From: Flavobacteriales bacterium
Lineage (GTDB): Bacteria; Bacteroidota; Bacteroidia; Flavobacteriales; Flavobacteriaceae
NCBI GenBank assembly: GCA_027033875.1
Contig: JALVKK010000093.1
Span: 1 to 5,197 of the forward strand
DNA length: 5,197 nt
Reading direction: 5' to 3'
Part shown: positions 1 through 5,197 of the stretch, piece after piece
How the letters are laid out: each line of letters opens with the position of its first letter
Position numbering within the stretch: the stretch's first letter is position 1
Program-made: the position numbers and the translations under genes
Notes under the pieces: generated by a model
Database searches by the model: none
What the model saw: the letters and a program-made list of their open reading frames with translations, nothing else
What the model was told of the DNA's origin: nothing

Positions 1-668
1 TTATCATTGCCTTGCACTGGTTGGCGTTTTTTTATGCCATAAAAGTATCCAATGTATCCGTAACCTTGATTACCATGTCCAGCGGTGCGTTTTTTACATC
101 TTTACTGGAACCGGTTTTATTCAAACGTAAAATTTATTTTCACGAAATTTGGCTGGGCTTATTGATTTTGGGCGGTTTTTTTGTATTACTCAAAGTGGAA
201 CATATCAATTACTACGGGGTTTATTTTGCTTTGATAGCAGCTTTTTTATCCGGTCTGTTTTCAGTTCTCAACGGTTTGTATATCAAGCAGCAATCAGGTA
301 TTCAATTATCTTTTTTTCAATTGTTTTACGGTTTTTTGTTTTTAAGTCTCATTCTGTTTCTTCGAGGCGATTTATCTCAGGTTCCCGTTCCTTCATATTC
401 CGATTGGATGTTTCTAATCATTCTGGCAAGTGTCTGTACGGCTTATGCATTTACCGAATCACTTAATGTGATGAAAAATATCAGTCCTTATACGGTGATG
501 CTGACTATCAATCTGGAACCTGTTTACGGAATTATTTTAGCTGTTCTCGTTTTAGAAGAACAAGAAAAAATGACTTCGGGTTTTTATTTGGGAAGTCTTA
601 TTATTCTGAGTATCATTGTGTTAAATGTATTGATAAAACATAATTCTCAAAAAAAGCATTCATATTGA
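1..668 (+). CDS. DMT/EamA family transporter, 5'-truncated by window edge
   Basis: This is an integral inner-membrane protein of the drug/metabolite transporter superfamily, which commonly exports small metabolites; the substrate cannot be told. The reading frame is open from position 3 to the TGA at 666-668, giving 221 visible residues. The TTG at 12 is an internal Leu, not a start, because the frame continues to the left edge with family-like sequence (IIALHWLAFFYAIKVSNVS). About 8 hydrophobic segments are visible. The family has 10 in about 290 residues, so roughly 70 N-terminal residues are missing. Both EamA repeats show their typical endings: SLLEPVLFKRKI at about visible residues 33-44, and NLEPVYGII followed by VLEEQEKMTSGFYLG at about 170-197. 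The C-terminus is a short basic tail (KHNSQKKHSY). It is followed 66 bp later by accA on the same strand, a pairing I recall from Flavobacteriia. The family call is firm and the substrate unknown. Confidence 0.9.
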   Translation, partial: IIALHWLAFFYAIKVSNVSVTLITMSSGAFFTSLLEPVLFKRKIYFHEIWLGLLILGGFFVLLKVEHINYYGVYFALIAAFLSGLFSVLNGLYIKQQSGIQLSFFQLFYGFLFLSLILFLRGDLSQVPVPSYSDWMFLIILASVCTAYAFTESLNVMKNISPYTVMLTINLEPVYGIILAVLVLEEQEKMTSGFYLGSLIILSIIVLNVLIKHNSQKKHSY

Positions 669-687
669 TAATGTATAATGTTTTTTT
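650..687 (+). terminator. Possible weak intrinsic terminator after the DMT transporter
   Basis: An A-tract plus GCATT (650-660) can pair with AATG plus a T-tract (677-687) to give an 11-bp stem containing one G-U pair. The loop can add about 4 more pairs past a bulged C661. The 3' arm is itself a run of seven T, and more T follows at 694-702. The hairpin overlaps the transporter stop codon (666-668). The stem is almost all A-T, so it would be weak, and in DNA this AT-rich some pairing is expected by chance. Confidence 0.35.
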
Positions 688-709
688 AGAATTATTTTTT
701 TTACTTTTA
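681..709 (+). promoter_or_regulatory. Candidate Bacteroidota-type promoter for accA
   Basis: TACTTTTA at 702-709 matches the Bacteroidota -7 consensus TAnnTTTG at five of six fixed bases (final G is A). A T-run at 681-687 lies at the right distance for the -33 TTTG element but lacks the G, so only the -7 half is supported. Transcription would start around 714-716, leaving a leader of about 20 nt before the ATG at 735. No Shine-Dalgarno sequence is present in that leader (ACAACAAACT), as is usual in this phylum. Confidence 0.35.
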
Positions 710-734
710 CACGATAATTCAATTACAACAAACT

Positions 735-1685
735 ATGGAATATTTAGATTTTGAAAAACCAATTGAAGAATTAGAAAATAATTTGAAAAAATGTTACGAG
801 ATAGCAGAAGAAACGGGCATAGATGCCGGTTGCAAAAAAATAGAAAAAGAGATAGAAAAAAAACAAAAAGAAATTTTTAAAAAATTAACACCTTGGCAAC
901 GGGTCCAATTATCGCGACATCCCGACCGCCCTTTTACGTTAGACTACATCAAAGCACTAGCCGGCGATACTTTTTTGGAGTTGCACGGTGATCGCAATTT
1001 TGCCGACGACAAAGCCATGATAGGCGGATTGGGAAAAATAGGCAATCAAACATATATGTTTATCGGAATGCAAAAAGGTCGAAACACCAAAGACCGAAAA
1101 TATCGCAATTTCGGAATGGCAAATCCCGAAGGTTATCGCAAAGCATTACGATTGATGAAAATGGCAGAAAAATTTGATATTCCTGTTGTTACTTTGATAG
1201 ATACCCCGGGCGCTTATCCGGGGATTGAAGCAGAAGAACGCGGACAAGGAGAAGCAATTGCCCGGAATATTATGGAAATGTCAAAATTGGAAACACCCGT
1301 TATCACTATTATTATCGGTGAAGGTGCATCGGGTGGCGCTTTGGGAATCGGTGTAGGCGACCGTGTTTTTATGCTTGAAAATACCTGGTATTCCGTTATT
1401 TCACCTGAGTCATGTTCATCAATTTTATGGCGTAGCTGGGAGTACAAAGAGCAAGCAGCAAATGCTTTGAAATTGACTTCACCGGATATGCTCAAACTGG
1501 GTCTGATAGATGAAATTATCCCCGAACCCGTAGGTGGCGCTCATCGAAAGCCCGAAGAAACTTTTCAAACAGTTGCCAAAAAAATTGTTACCACTTATGC
1601 CGAACTTAAAAATATTCCGAAAGAACAATTGATTGCACAACGTATGGAAAAATACGCCAATATGGGGCAATTTACTGAAAAATAA
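735..1685 (+). CDS. accA: Acetyl-CoA carboxylase carboxyltransferase subunit alpha
   Basis: AccA and AccD form the cytosolic carboxyltransferase that moves the carboxyl group from carboxybiotin on AccB to acetyl-CoA, making malonyl-CoA, the committed step of fatty acid synthesis (EC 2.1.3.15). The protein has 316 residues against 319 in E. coli and aligns from end to end by eye. The N-terminus MEYLDFEKPIEELE is the usual family start, which supports the ATG at 735. Residues 20-55 are a Lys/Glu-rich helical region, followed by LSRHPDRPFTLDYI (59-72) and GDRNFADDKAMIGG (85-98). The crotonase-like core has GRNTKDRKYRNFGM (115-128), PEGYRKALRLM (131-141), IDTPGAYPG (155-163), GEGASGGA (195-202, the glycine-rich oxyanion-hole segment), YSVISPE (219-225) and IPEPVGGAHR (262-271). 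Nothing is missing. The biotin-carrier, carboxylase and AccD genes are not in this window. A small membrane protein gene starts 6 bp downstream, so the two are probably co-transcribed. Confidence 0.98.
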   Translation: MEYLDFEKPIEELENNLKKCYEIAEETGIDAGCKKIEKEIEKKQKEIFKKLTPWQRVQLSRHPDRPFTLDYIKALAGDTFLELHGDRNFADDKAMIGGLGKIGNQTYMFIGMQKGRNTKDRKYRNFGMANPEGYRKALRLMKMAEKFDIPVVTLIDTPGAYPGIEAEERGQGEAIARNIMEMSKLETPVITIIIGEGASGGALGIGVGDRVFMLENTWYSVISPESCSSILWRSWEYKEQAANALKLTSPDMLKLGLIDEIIPEPVGGAHRKPEETFQTVAKKIVTTYAELKNIPKEQLIAQRMEKYANMGQFTEK

Positions 1686-1691
1686 GCTTAA

Positions 1692-1883
1692 ATGACACTG
1701 AGACAAAAACTGTTAACATTAGACATTATCGTTCTATTGACAATTGCATTGTTTGCTTTGTTGATAAACGAATTTGTCGGAAAAGAATTTTTGGCAAAAT
1801 ATTTCATACCTATTATGCTAACGGTTTATTATGTTGGAAGACATATTCCGCTCATAATTGTAAAAAAACATATGAAACAGTAA
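1692..1883 (+). CDS. Small two-helix membrane protein, function unknown
   Basis: I do not recognise this 63-residue protein. It has two strongly hydrophobic stretches, about residues 12-26 (IIVLLTIALFALLI core) and 38-57 (YFIPIMLTVYYVGRHIPLIIV), joined by a short polar loop (NEFVGKEFLAK). Basic residues at both ends (R4, K6; KKHMK at 58-62) predict a hairpin with both termini in the cytoplasm. R50-H51 sit inside the second helix, which is unusual for a purely structural segment. There is no cleavable signal peptide pattern and no Cys. The start is well fixed: an in-frame TAA (1689-1691) lies directly before the ATG. The gene begins 6 bp after the accA stop and in the same frame, which suggests co-transcription and perhaps translational coupling. 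Hydrophobic composition and tight spacing argue for a real gene, but the role is open. Confidence 0.7.
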   Translation: MTLRQKLLTLDIIVLLTIALFALLINEFVGKEFLAKYFIPIMLTVYYVGRHIPLIIVKKHMKQ

Positions 1884-1885
1884 GA

Positions 1886-1901
1886 ACGTAGCATGCTACG
1901 T
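1886..1901. repeat. Perfect 16-bp palindrome, REP-like
   Basis: ACGTAGCATGCTACGT is its own reverse complement over all 16 bases and begins 2 bp after the stop of the small membrane protein gene. The flanks pair only in part (G1884-C1903 and A1882-T1905, with mismatches between). As RNA or single-stranded DNA it could fold only with a few central bases unpaired. I recall similar dispersed palindromes of the form GAGACGTAGC...GCTACGTCTC in Bacteroidota intergenic DNA, which makes a REP-type repeat more likely than a specific operator, but this is from memory. No T-run follows directly, so it does not look like an intrinsic terminator. Confidence 0.75.
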
Positions 1902-1907
1902 CCCTTC

Positions 1908-1935
1908 TTTCAACTTTTAACTTTCAACTTTTAAC
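1908..1935. repeat. Four tandem copies of 7-bp unit TTTYAAC
   Basis: The units read TTTCAAC, TTTTAAC, TTTCAAC, TTTTAAC with no interruption, so the block is equally two perfect copies of a 14-bp unit. It starts 6 bp after the 16-bp palindrome and ends 9 bp before the pepD ATG, so it makes up most of the pepD leader or promoter zone. TAACTTTC inside it (1919-1926) resembles the -7 box TAnnTTTG apart from the last base, but no -33 TTTG lies at the right distance upstream. A change in copy number would shift spacing in front of pepD; nothing here shows that it varies. Confidence 0.85.
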
Positions 1936-1944
1936 TCATCTAAA

Positions 1945-3402
1945 ATGAACGAACAAATAGCAAAACTCACGCCTCGCGAAATTTGGGAAAATTTTACAGC
2001 ACTCAATGCCGTGCCGCGACCATCAAAAAAAGAAGAAAAAGTCAGACAATTTATGTTAGACTTTGGCCGAAAACTCGGATTAGAAACTTTTGAAGATAAA
2101 ATAGGTAATGTGATTATCAAAAAACCGGCAACCTCCGGTATGGAGAATCGGGTAACGGTGGCTTTGCAATCGCATTTGGATATGGTGCCTCAAAAAAATA
2201 AAGGTACTGACCACGATTTTGAAAAAGACGGTATCAAAATGTTGATTGACGGCGACTGGGTAACGGCTGACGGTACCACACTCGGCGCTGATAACGGTAT
2301 CGGGGTCGCAGCCATTATGGGATTATTGGCTTCAAAAGATATTCCGCATCCACCGTTGGAAGCACTTTTTACCATTGATGAAGAAACCGGTATGACCGGA
2401 GCGCAACATCTCGAAGAAGGTATTTTAGACGCTAAGATTATGTTGAATCTCGATACGGAAGAAGATACCGAACTCGACATCGGTTGTGCAGGCGGTATTG
2501 ATATTACGGCAAAAGGTGTTTATCGGGAAGAAAATATCAATAGCGGCAAAGCATATCAAATTAAAGTCAAAGGATTGACCGGCGGGCACTCGGGTATGGA
2601 TATTCATCTGTATCGTGGCAATGCCAACAAAATATTAAACCGCTTGTTATTTCTCGGTAGTATCAAAGGTTTACGCGTAAACAAAATTCACGGTGGCGGC
2701 TTGCGCAATGCCATACCGCGTGAAGCAGAAGCGATTGTTGTTTTTCCGGATAATAATGCAACGAATATTCTCAATGACTTGAAAAATTTGTCTGCTACAA
2801 TCAAAGTGGAACAAGCCAAACAAGATCCGGATTTGACTTTTGAATTTAATCCGGTTGTATTGCCTGCAAAAGTTATGAACTCAACAGATCAGGAACGCCT
2901 GTTAAAAACCGTTTATACTGCACACAACGGCGTTTTCAGAATGAGTCCGGATATGGAAGATCTGGTAGAAACTTCTAATAATGTTGCAAGTGTCAATGTG
3001 GCTAACGGACAAATTCAAATAGACAATTTAACCCGTTCGAGTGTTGAAAGTACCAAAGAAGATTTAGCCAATGCATTAAAAAGTGCGTTTGAGTTAGGCG
3101 GATTAGATGTCGAATTAACCGGTTCGTATCCGGGCTGGAAACCGGACCCCGATGCACAAATCTTATCGATTATGACCGGATTATATGAAAAAATGTACCG
3201 ACATAAACCCGAAATAGTGGCTTGTCACGCCGGACTGGAATGTGGTATTATCAAGTCTCACTATCCCGATATGGAAATGATTTCATTCGGACCTACGATA
3301 CAAGGCGCCCATTCACCCGACGAACGCGTCAATATCAAATCAGTACAAAAATTCTGGGATTATCTCAAGGAAACCCTAAAAAATATTCCTGAAAAAAACT
3401 AA
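1945..3402 (+). CDS. pepD: Cytosol non-specific (Xaa-His) dipeptidase, M20 family
   Basis: This is a zinc-dependent cytosolic dipeptidase of the PepD/M20C type (EC 3.4.13.18), which cleaves Xaa-His and other dipeptides and so recycles amino acids. It has 485 residues, the same as E. coli PepD. The dimetal site is complete in the visible motifs: H77 (QSHLDM), D116 (GADNG), E147 (DEETG), D170 (NLDTEE) and H456 (QGAHSPDE); D79 and E146 are the expected catalytic partners. Residues of about 185-390 are the inserted lid/dimerisation domain with GLTGGHSGMDIH (210-221) and LRNAIPRE (253-260), whose His and Asn contact substrate in family structures. HAGLECG (428-434) is the usual C-terminal motif. 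The start is fixed by an in-frame TAA at 1918-1920 with no other ATG between. There is no signal peptide. It lies 61 bp after the small membrane protein gene, so it may have its own promoter, and it ends in a strong hairpin. Confidence 0.97.
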   Translation: MNEQIAKLTPREIWENFTALNAVPRPSKKEEKVRQFMLDFGRKLGLETFEDKIGNVIIKKPATSGMENRVTVALQSHLDMVPQKNKGTDHDFEKDGIKMLIDGDWVTADGTTLGADNGIGVAAIMGLLASKDIPHPPLEALFTIDEETGMTGAQHLEEGILDAKIMLNLDTEEDTELDIGCAGGIDITAKGVYREENINSGKAYQIKVKGLTGGHSGMDIHLYRGNANKILNRLLFLGSIKGLRVNKIHGGGLRNAIPREAEAIVVFPDNNATNILNDLKNLSATIKVEQAKQDPDLTFEFNPVVLPAKVMNSTDQERLLKTVYTAHNGVFRMSPDMEDLVETSNNVASVNVANGQIQIDNLTRSSVESTKEDLANALKSAFELGGLDVELTGSYPGWKPDPDAQILSIMTGLYEKMYRHKPEIVACHAGLECGIIKSHYPDMEMISFGPTIQGAHSPDERVNIKSVQKFWDYLKETLKNIPEKN

Positions 3403-3408
3403 TATCTC

Positions 3409-3440
3409 AATTAAGAGGCGAAAAAAAACGCCTCTTAATT
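3409..3440. terminator. Intrinsic terminator between convergent pepD and GT2 gene
   Basis: AATTAAGAGGCG (3409-3420) pairs perfectly with CGCCTCTTAATT (3429-3440), a 12-bp stem closed by a loop of eight A. It begins 6 bp after the pepD stop, and the plus strand continues TATTTT, a modest U-tract, so it should end the pepD transcript. On the minus strand the last stem base (3440) is also the last base of the glycosyltransferase stop codon. Reading leftward, the stem is followed by TTGAGATATTAG and then a T7 run, so termination there is plausible but weaker. Confidence 0.85.
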
Positions 3441-4366
3441 TATTTTGAAAATGCCGATAAAAACAAACCTGTTTGTTGTAATTTTCTTTGTGTTATTTTT
3501 AGTAGCCGAAGCAAAAAAGAAGGTAATTTTATCAATATTTTTTGTTTGTAATTAAGATTTTTTAAGAGAATTTCTCGTTTTAATTTCTCACCTATTTGCG
3601 ATTTGCCGTTTATACGCGATTCCATGATCCATGCAAAGCGATGTTTGTCGAGATAAGCCTTTAAATACTGATCTTTTTGTTCGTCATCTTTAAAAAAATT
3701 TAATAACCGGATTTTTTTTTCCAATTTATATCGACTAAACAAACTGTTTTCCGCCTCTTTCAGATGTATCATCGTGATATTATTGCTGTAAGCCAAAGGA
3801 TATTTTTGACCGATACGGATAAAAAATTCGGTATCTTCACCGTCAATCCCCGATTTAAACCCCTTTTCGTGTATATATACGGACTTTTTTATGGCAAAAT
3901 TGCTGATATAAAACAAGGTATGCCCGTTATCATAACGATAATAAGGTTTTAACAATGTGTATGGCTCATCAAAATCATAAACAACAGGATACCGGTGTCG
4001 ATTAATTTTGAGGCGATAAGCCGTAGCAAAAAAACTCGCATTTTCAAATTTTTGAGACAAAGTTGCAATTTCGGACAAATGATGCGGCAACCAAAGGTCA
4101 TCTGCATCTAAAAATGCTATCAATTCACCGGAAGCAGCTTGTACGCCGGTGTTACGAGCTTTGGCAACACCTTGATTTTGTTGTGATATGGTTGTAATAA
4201 AAGTATGCGCAAATTGTTTAACTATTCTCAATGAGTTATCAGTCGAGCCGTCATCAACCACAATAATTTCAAAATCTTTAAAATCCTGATGCAAAACACT
4301 TTCAATCGTGTTTTTGATATAGCTTTCTTTATTGTAAAGCGGAATGACAACGGATATCTTTGGCAT
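3440..4366 (-). CDS. Family 2 glycosyltransferase (GT-A fold)
   Basis: This is a probable cytoplasmic, membrane-associated transferase that adds a sugar from a nucleotide-sugar donor to a growing surface glycan (LPS, capsule or exopolysaccharide); donor and acceptor cannot be told. It has 308 residues. The GT2 domain starts at once: ISVVIPLYNKESYI (4-17), VVDDGSTD (36-43), NQGVAKARNTG (64-74) and the metal-binding LDADDLW (86-92, D87-A-D89). GEDTEF (176-181) supplies the acidic ED of the acceptor/base region. There is no transmembrane helix. The last 50 residues are basic and amphipathic (KREILLKNLNYKQKILIKLP, then FLLRLLK), which suits peripheral membrane attachment. The start MPKISVVIP is the usual one for the family and lies 6 bp after the stop of the preceding gene, so the two form an operon. 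An A9 run (coding strand, complement of 3712-3720) lies in codons for KKI. Confidence 0.93.
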   Translation of the reverse strand: MPKISVVIPLYNKESYIKNTIESVLHQDFKDFEIIVVDDGSTDNSLRIVKQFAHTFITTISQQNQGVAKARNTGVQAASGELIAFLDADDLWLPHHLSEIATLSQKFENASFFATAYRLKINRHRYPVVYDFDEPYTLLKPYYRYDNGHTLFYISNFAIKKSVYIHEKGFKSGIDGEDTEFFIRIGQKYPLAYSNNITMIHLKEAENSLFSRYKLEKKIRLLNFFKDDEQKDQYLKAYLDKHRFAWIMESRINGKSQIGEKLKREILLKNLNYKQKILIKLPSFLLRLLKITQRKLQQTGLFLSAFSK

Positions 4367-4372
4367 TTAAAC

Positions 4373-5197
4373 TTATTTTAATTGACTAAAATACAATAAT
4401 TTATATAAATCAAAGAGTTTTAGAGAAGGATGCTTACCCAACAAATTCAATTTCAACAAAGGACTTGCCAATCTAAATACAAAACGGCACACACCTGCCG
4501 GACATTTTTGTTTAATTTTGTATGCTGTTGCAGTGATGGTGGCATAATCTTGCGACATGAAATTTTCATCAATTAAAAACTTAAAGGTTTCCATTGCCGA
4601 TTGGGTTTTGTTGATAAACACCTGATTATTTTCCAAACCCAAATGGGTGACTTGATTGTTGTAATGGTGTATCTTTCTTTGATTTTTCTTAAGCCGGTAA
4701 GAAAACAAAACATCCAAACCGTATTTATTGATTGGCAACATGATTTCCGCTTCACTTAAAAACACGTTTTTTTTAAAACACAAGGTGCCGCACAATAAGC
4801 TTTTGTAAGGTGTTTTCTGCCGTTCATTCAAAGCTTTATTTTCGCGAGACATACCGTATTTCCACCGCAAAGTTTGATCAGGAGCAGGCGGTTGAGAAGA
4901 TACTTTAACACCGCCAAAATACACGTCTGCTTCAGTATTTTCAATACTTTTAAGTAATTTAGAAACAAAAAACCTGTCAGCAGGAAAAACATCGGCGTCC
5001 ATAAAGAGTAACCAATCGTATTGTGCATCTTGCGCCAAGCGGTATCTGATGGCAAGTCTGCCCGAATTTTTATCCTGACGTTTATATACCACTTCCGGAA
5101 AATCCTGTAAAAATGTTTCCGTTTCAAACCTTTGAGTTGAAGCATCATCATAAACTCTTATTTCAAATGCTACACCTGTTTTAGACAACTGCTTGTG
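4373..5197 (-). CDS. Family 2 glycosyltransferase, 5'-truncated by window edge
   Basis: This is a second GT-A fold transferase, upstream partner of the one at 3440-4366. The frame is open to the right edge (HKQLSKTGVAFEIRVYDDAS), so the TTG at 5186-5188 is internal and perhaps 25-30 N-terminal residues are missing; 274 are visible. The visible motifs in order are VYDDAS (nucleotide binding, near 5145-5160), NSGRLAIRYRLA (N-x-GR motif), WLLFMDADVFP (the D-x-D is encoded by 4991-4999), FGGVKV, LRWKYGMSRE, YGLDVLFSYRLKK, NQVTHLGLENNQVF, and a C-terminal LLGKHPSLKLFDLYKLLYF. That last set is a wording I associate with Bacteroidota GT2 proteins. The place of the usual E-D pair near the acceptor site reads L-D (YGLDVLF). 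There is no clear transmembrane helix. The role is probably surface glycan synthesis; specificity is unknown. Confidence 0.88.
   Translation of the reverse strand, partial: HKQLSKTGVAFEIRVYDDASTQRFETETFLQDFPEVVYKRQDKNSGRLAIRYRLAQDAQYDWLLFMDADVFPADRFFVSKLLKSIENTEADVYFGGVKVSSQPPAPDQTLRWKYGMSRENKALNERQKTPYKSLLCGTLCFKKNVFLSEAEIMLPINKYGLDVLFSYRLKKNQRKIHHYNNQVTHLGLENNQVFINKTQSAMETFKFLIDENFMSQDYATITATAYKIKQKCPAGVCRFVFRLASPLLKLNLLGKHPSLKLFDLYKLLYFSQLK

Noticed and set aside
149..466. Second plus-strand frame of 105 codons inside the transporter gene
   Set aside because: The overlapping transporter frame has clear EamA repeats; this one is Phe/Ser/Arg-rich noise.
1214..1706. Minus-strand open frames opposite accA (93 and 75 codons)
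   Set aside because: They lie wholly or largely inside the conserved accA frame, have no recognisable domain, and show the Ser/Pro/Ile-rich wording typical of antisense shadows.
1886..1901. Palindrome as an intrinsic terminator for the accA unit
   Set aside because: The sequence after it is CCCTTCTTTCAAC rather than a U-tract, and the palindrome has no natural loop, so a REP-like or protein-binding role fits better.
1917..2607. Three minus-strand open frames opposite the start of pepD
   Set aside because: The plus-strand pepD motifs run through the same DNA without a break, and the antisense products resemble no known family.
3764..3952. Plus-strand 62-codon frame opposite the first glycosyltransferase
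   Set aside because: It lies antisense to the conserved GT2 region around GEDTEF and has no support of its own.
4573..5151. Two further minus-strand frames inside the second glycosyltransferase gene
   Set aside because: They are in another frame of DNA that already encodes the DADVFP, LRWKYG and HLGLEN motifs.
1..5197. tRNA, rRNA, CRISPR array, transposase, prophage or toxin-antitoxin genes
   Set aside because: Nearly all DNA is accounted for by ordinary coding genes; the spacers are at most 66 bp and contain only the sites listed. No stretch over 300 bases lacks a gene.

Overview
The window looks like a housekeeping stretch of a Bacteroidota chromosome, most likely Flavobacteriia or a close relative. 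The evidence is AT-rich DNA with A- and T-rich spacers, no clear Shine-Dalgarno sequences before the starts, a TAnnTTTG-like promoter box ahead of accA, and protein wording typical of that group (a DMT/EamA transporter directly before accA, and a surface-glycan type GT2 pair). The genus cannot be told from this sequence.

Left part, plus strand. The window opens inside a DMT/EamA drug/metabolite transporter whose start is off the left edge. After a 66-bp spacer, which holds a possible weak terminator and a candidate promoter, come accA (alpha carboxyltransferase subunit of acetyl-CoA carboxylase, complete) and, 6 bp later, a 63-residue two-helix membrane protein of unknown function. A 61-bp spacer follows. 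It carries a perfect 16-bp palindrome and four tandem copies of a 7-bp unit. Then comes a complete M20 family Xaa-His (cytosol non-specific) dipeptidase, pepD, with every expected metal and catalytic residue in place.

Right part, minus strand. Two GT2-type (GT-A fold) glycosyltransferases lie head to tail 6 bp apart, surely one operon whose promoter lies beyond the right edge. The upstream one is cut by the window edge. They meet pepD tail to tail, and the 37-bp gap is nearly filled by a 12-bp perfect hairpin that probably terminates pepD and may serve both directions.

The genes do not form one pathway: lipid precursor synthesis (accA), peptide turnover (pepD), small-molecule export (DMT) and surface polysaccharide assembly (the GT pair) are neighbours rather than partners. 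I see no phage, transposase, CRISPR, RNA gene or defence system. The parts that family knowledge does not explain are the palindrome plus heptamer block before pepD and the small membrane protein behind accA. I do not see convincing evidence of a new biological system.
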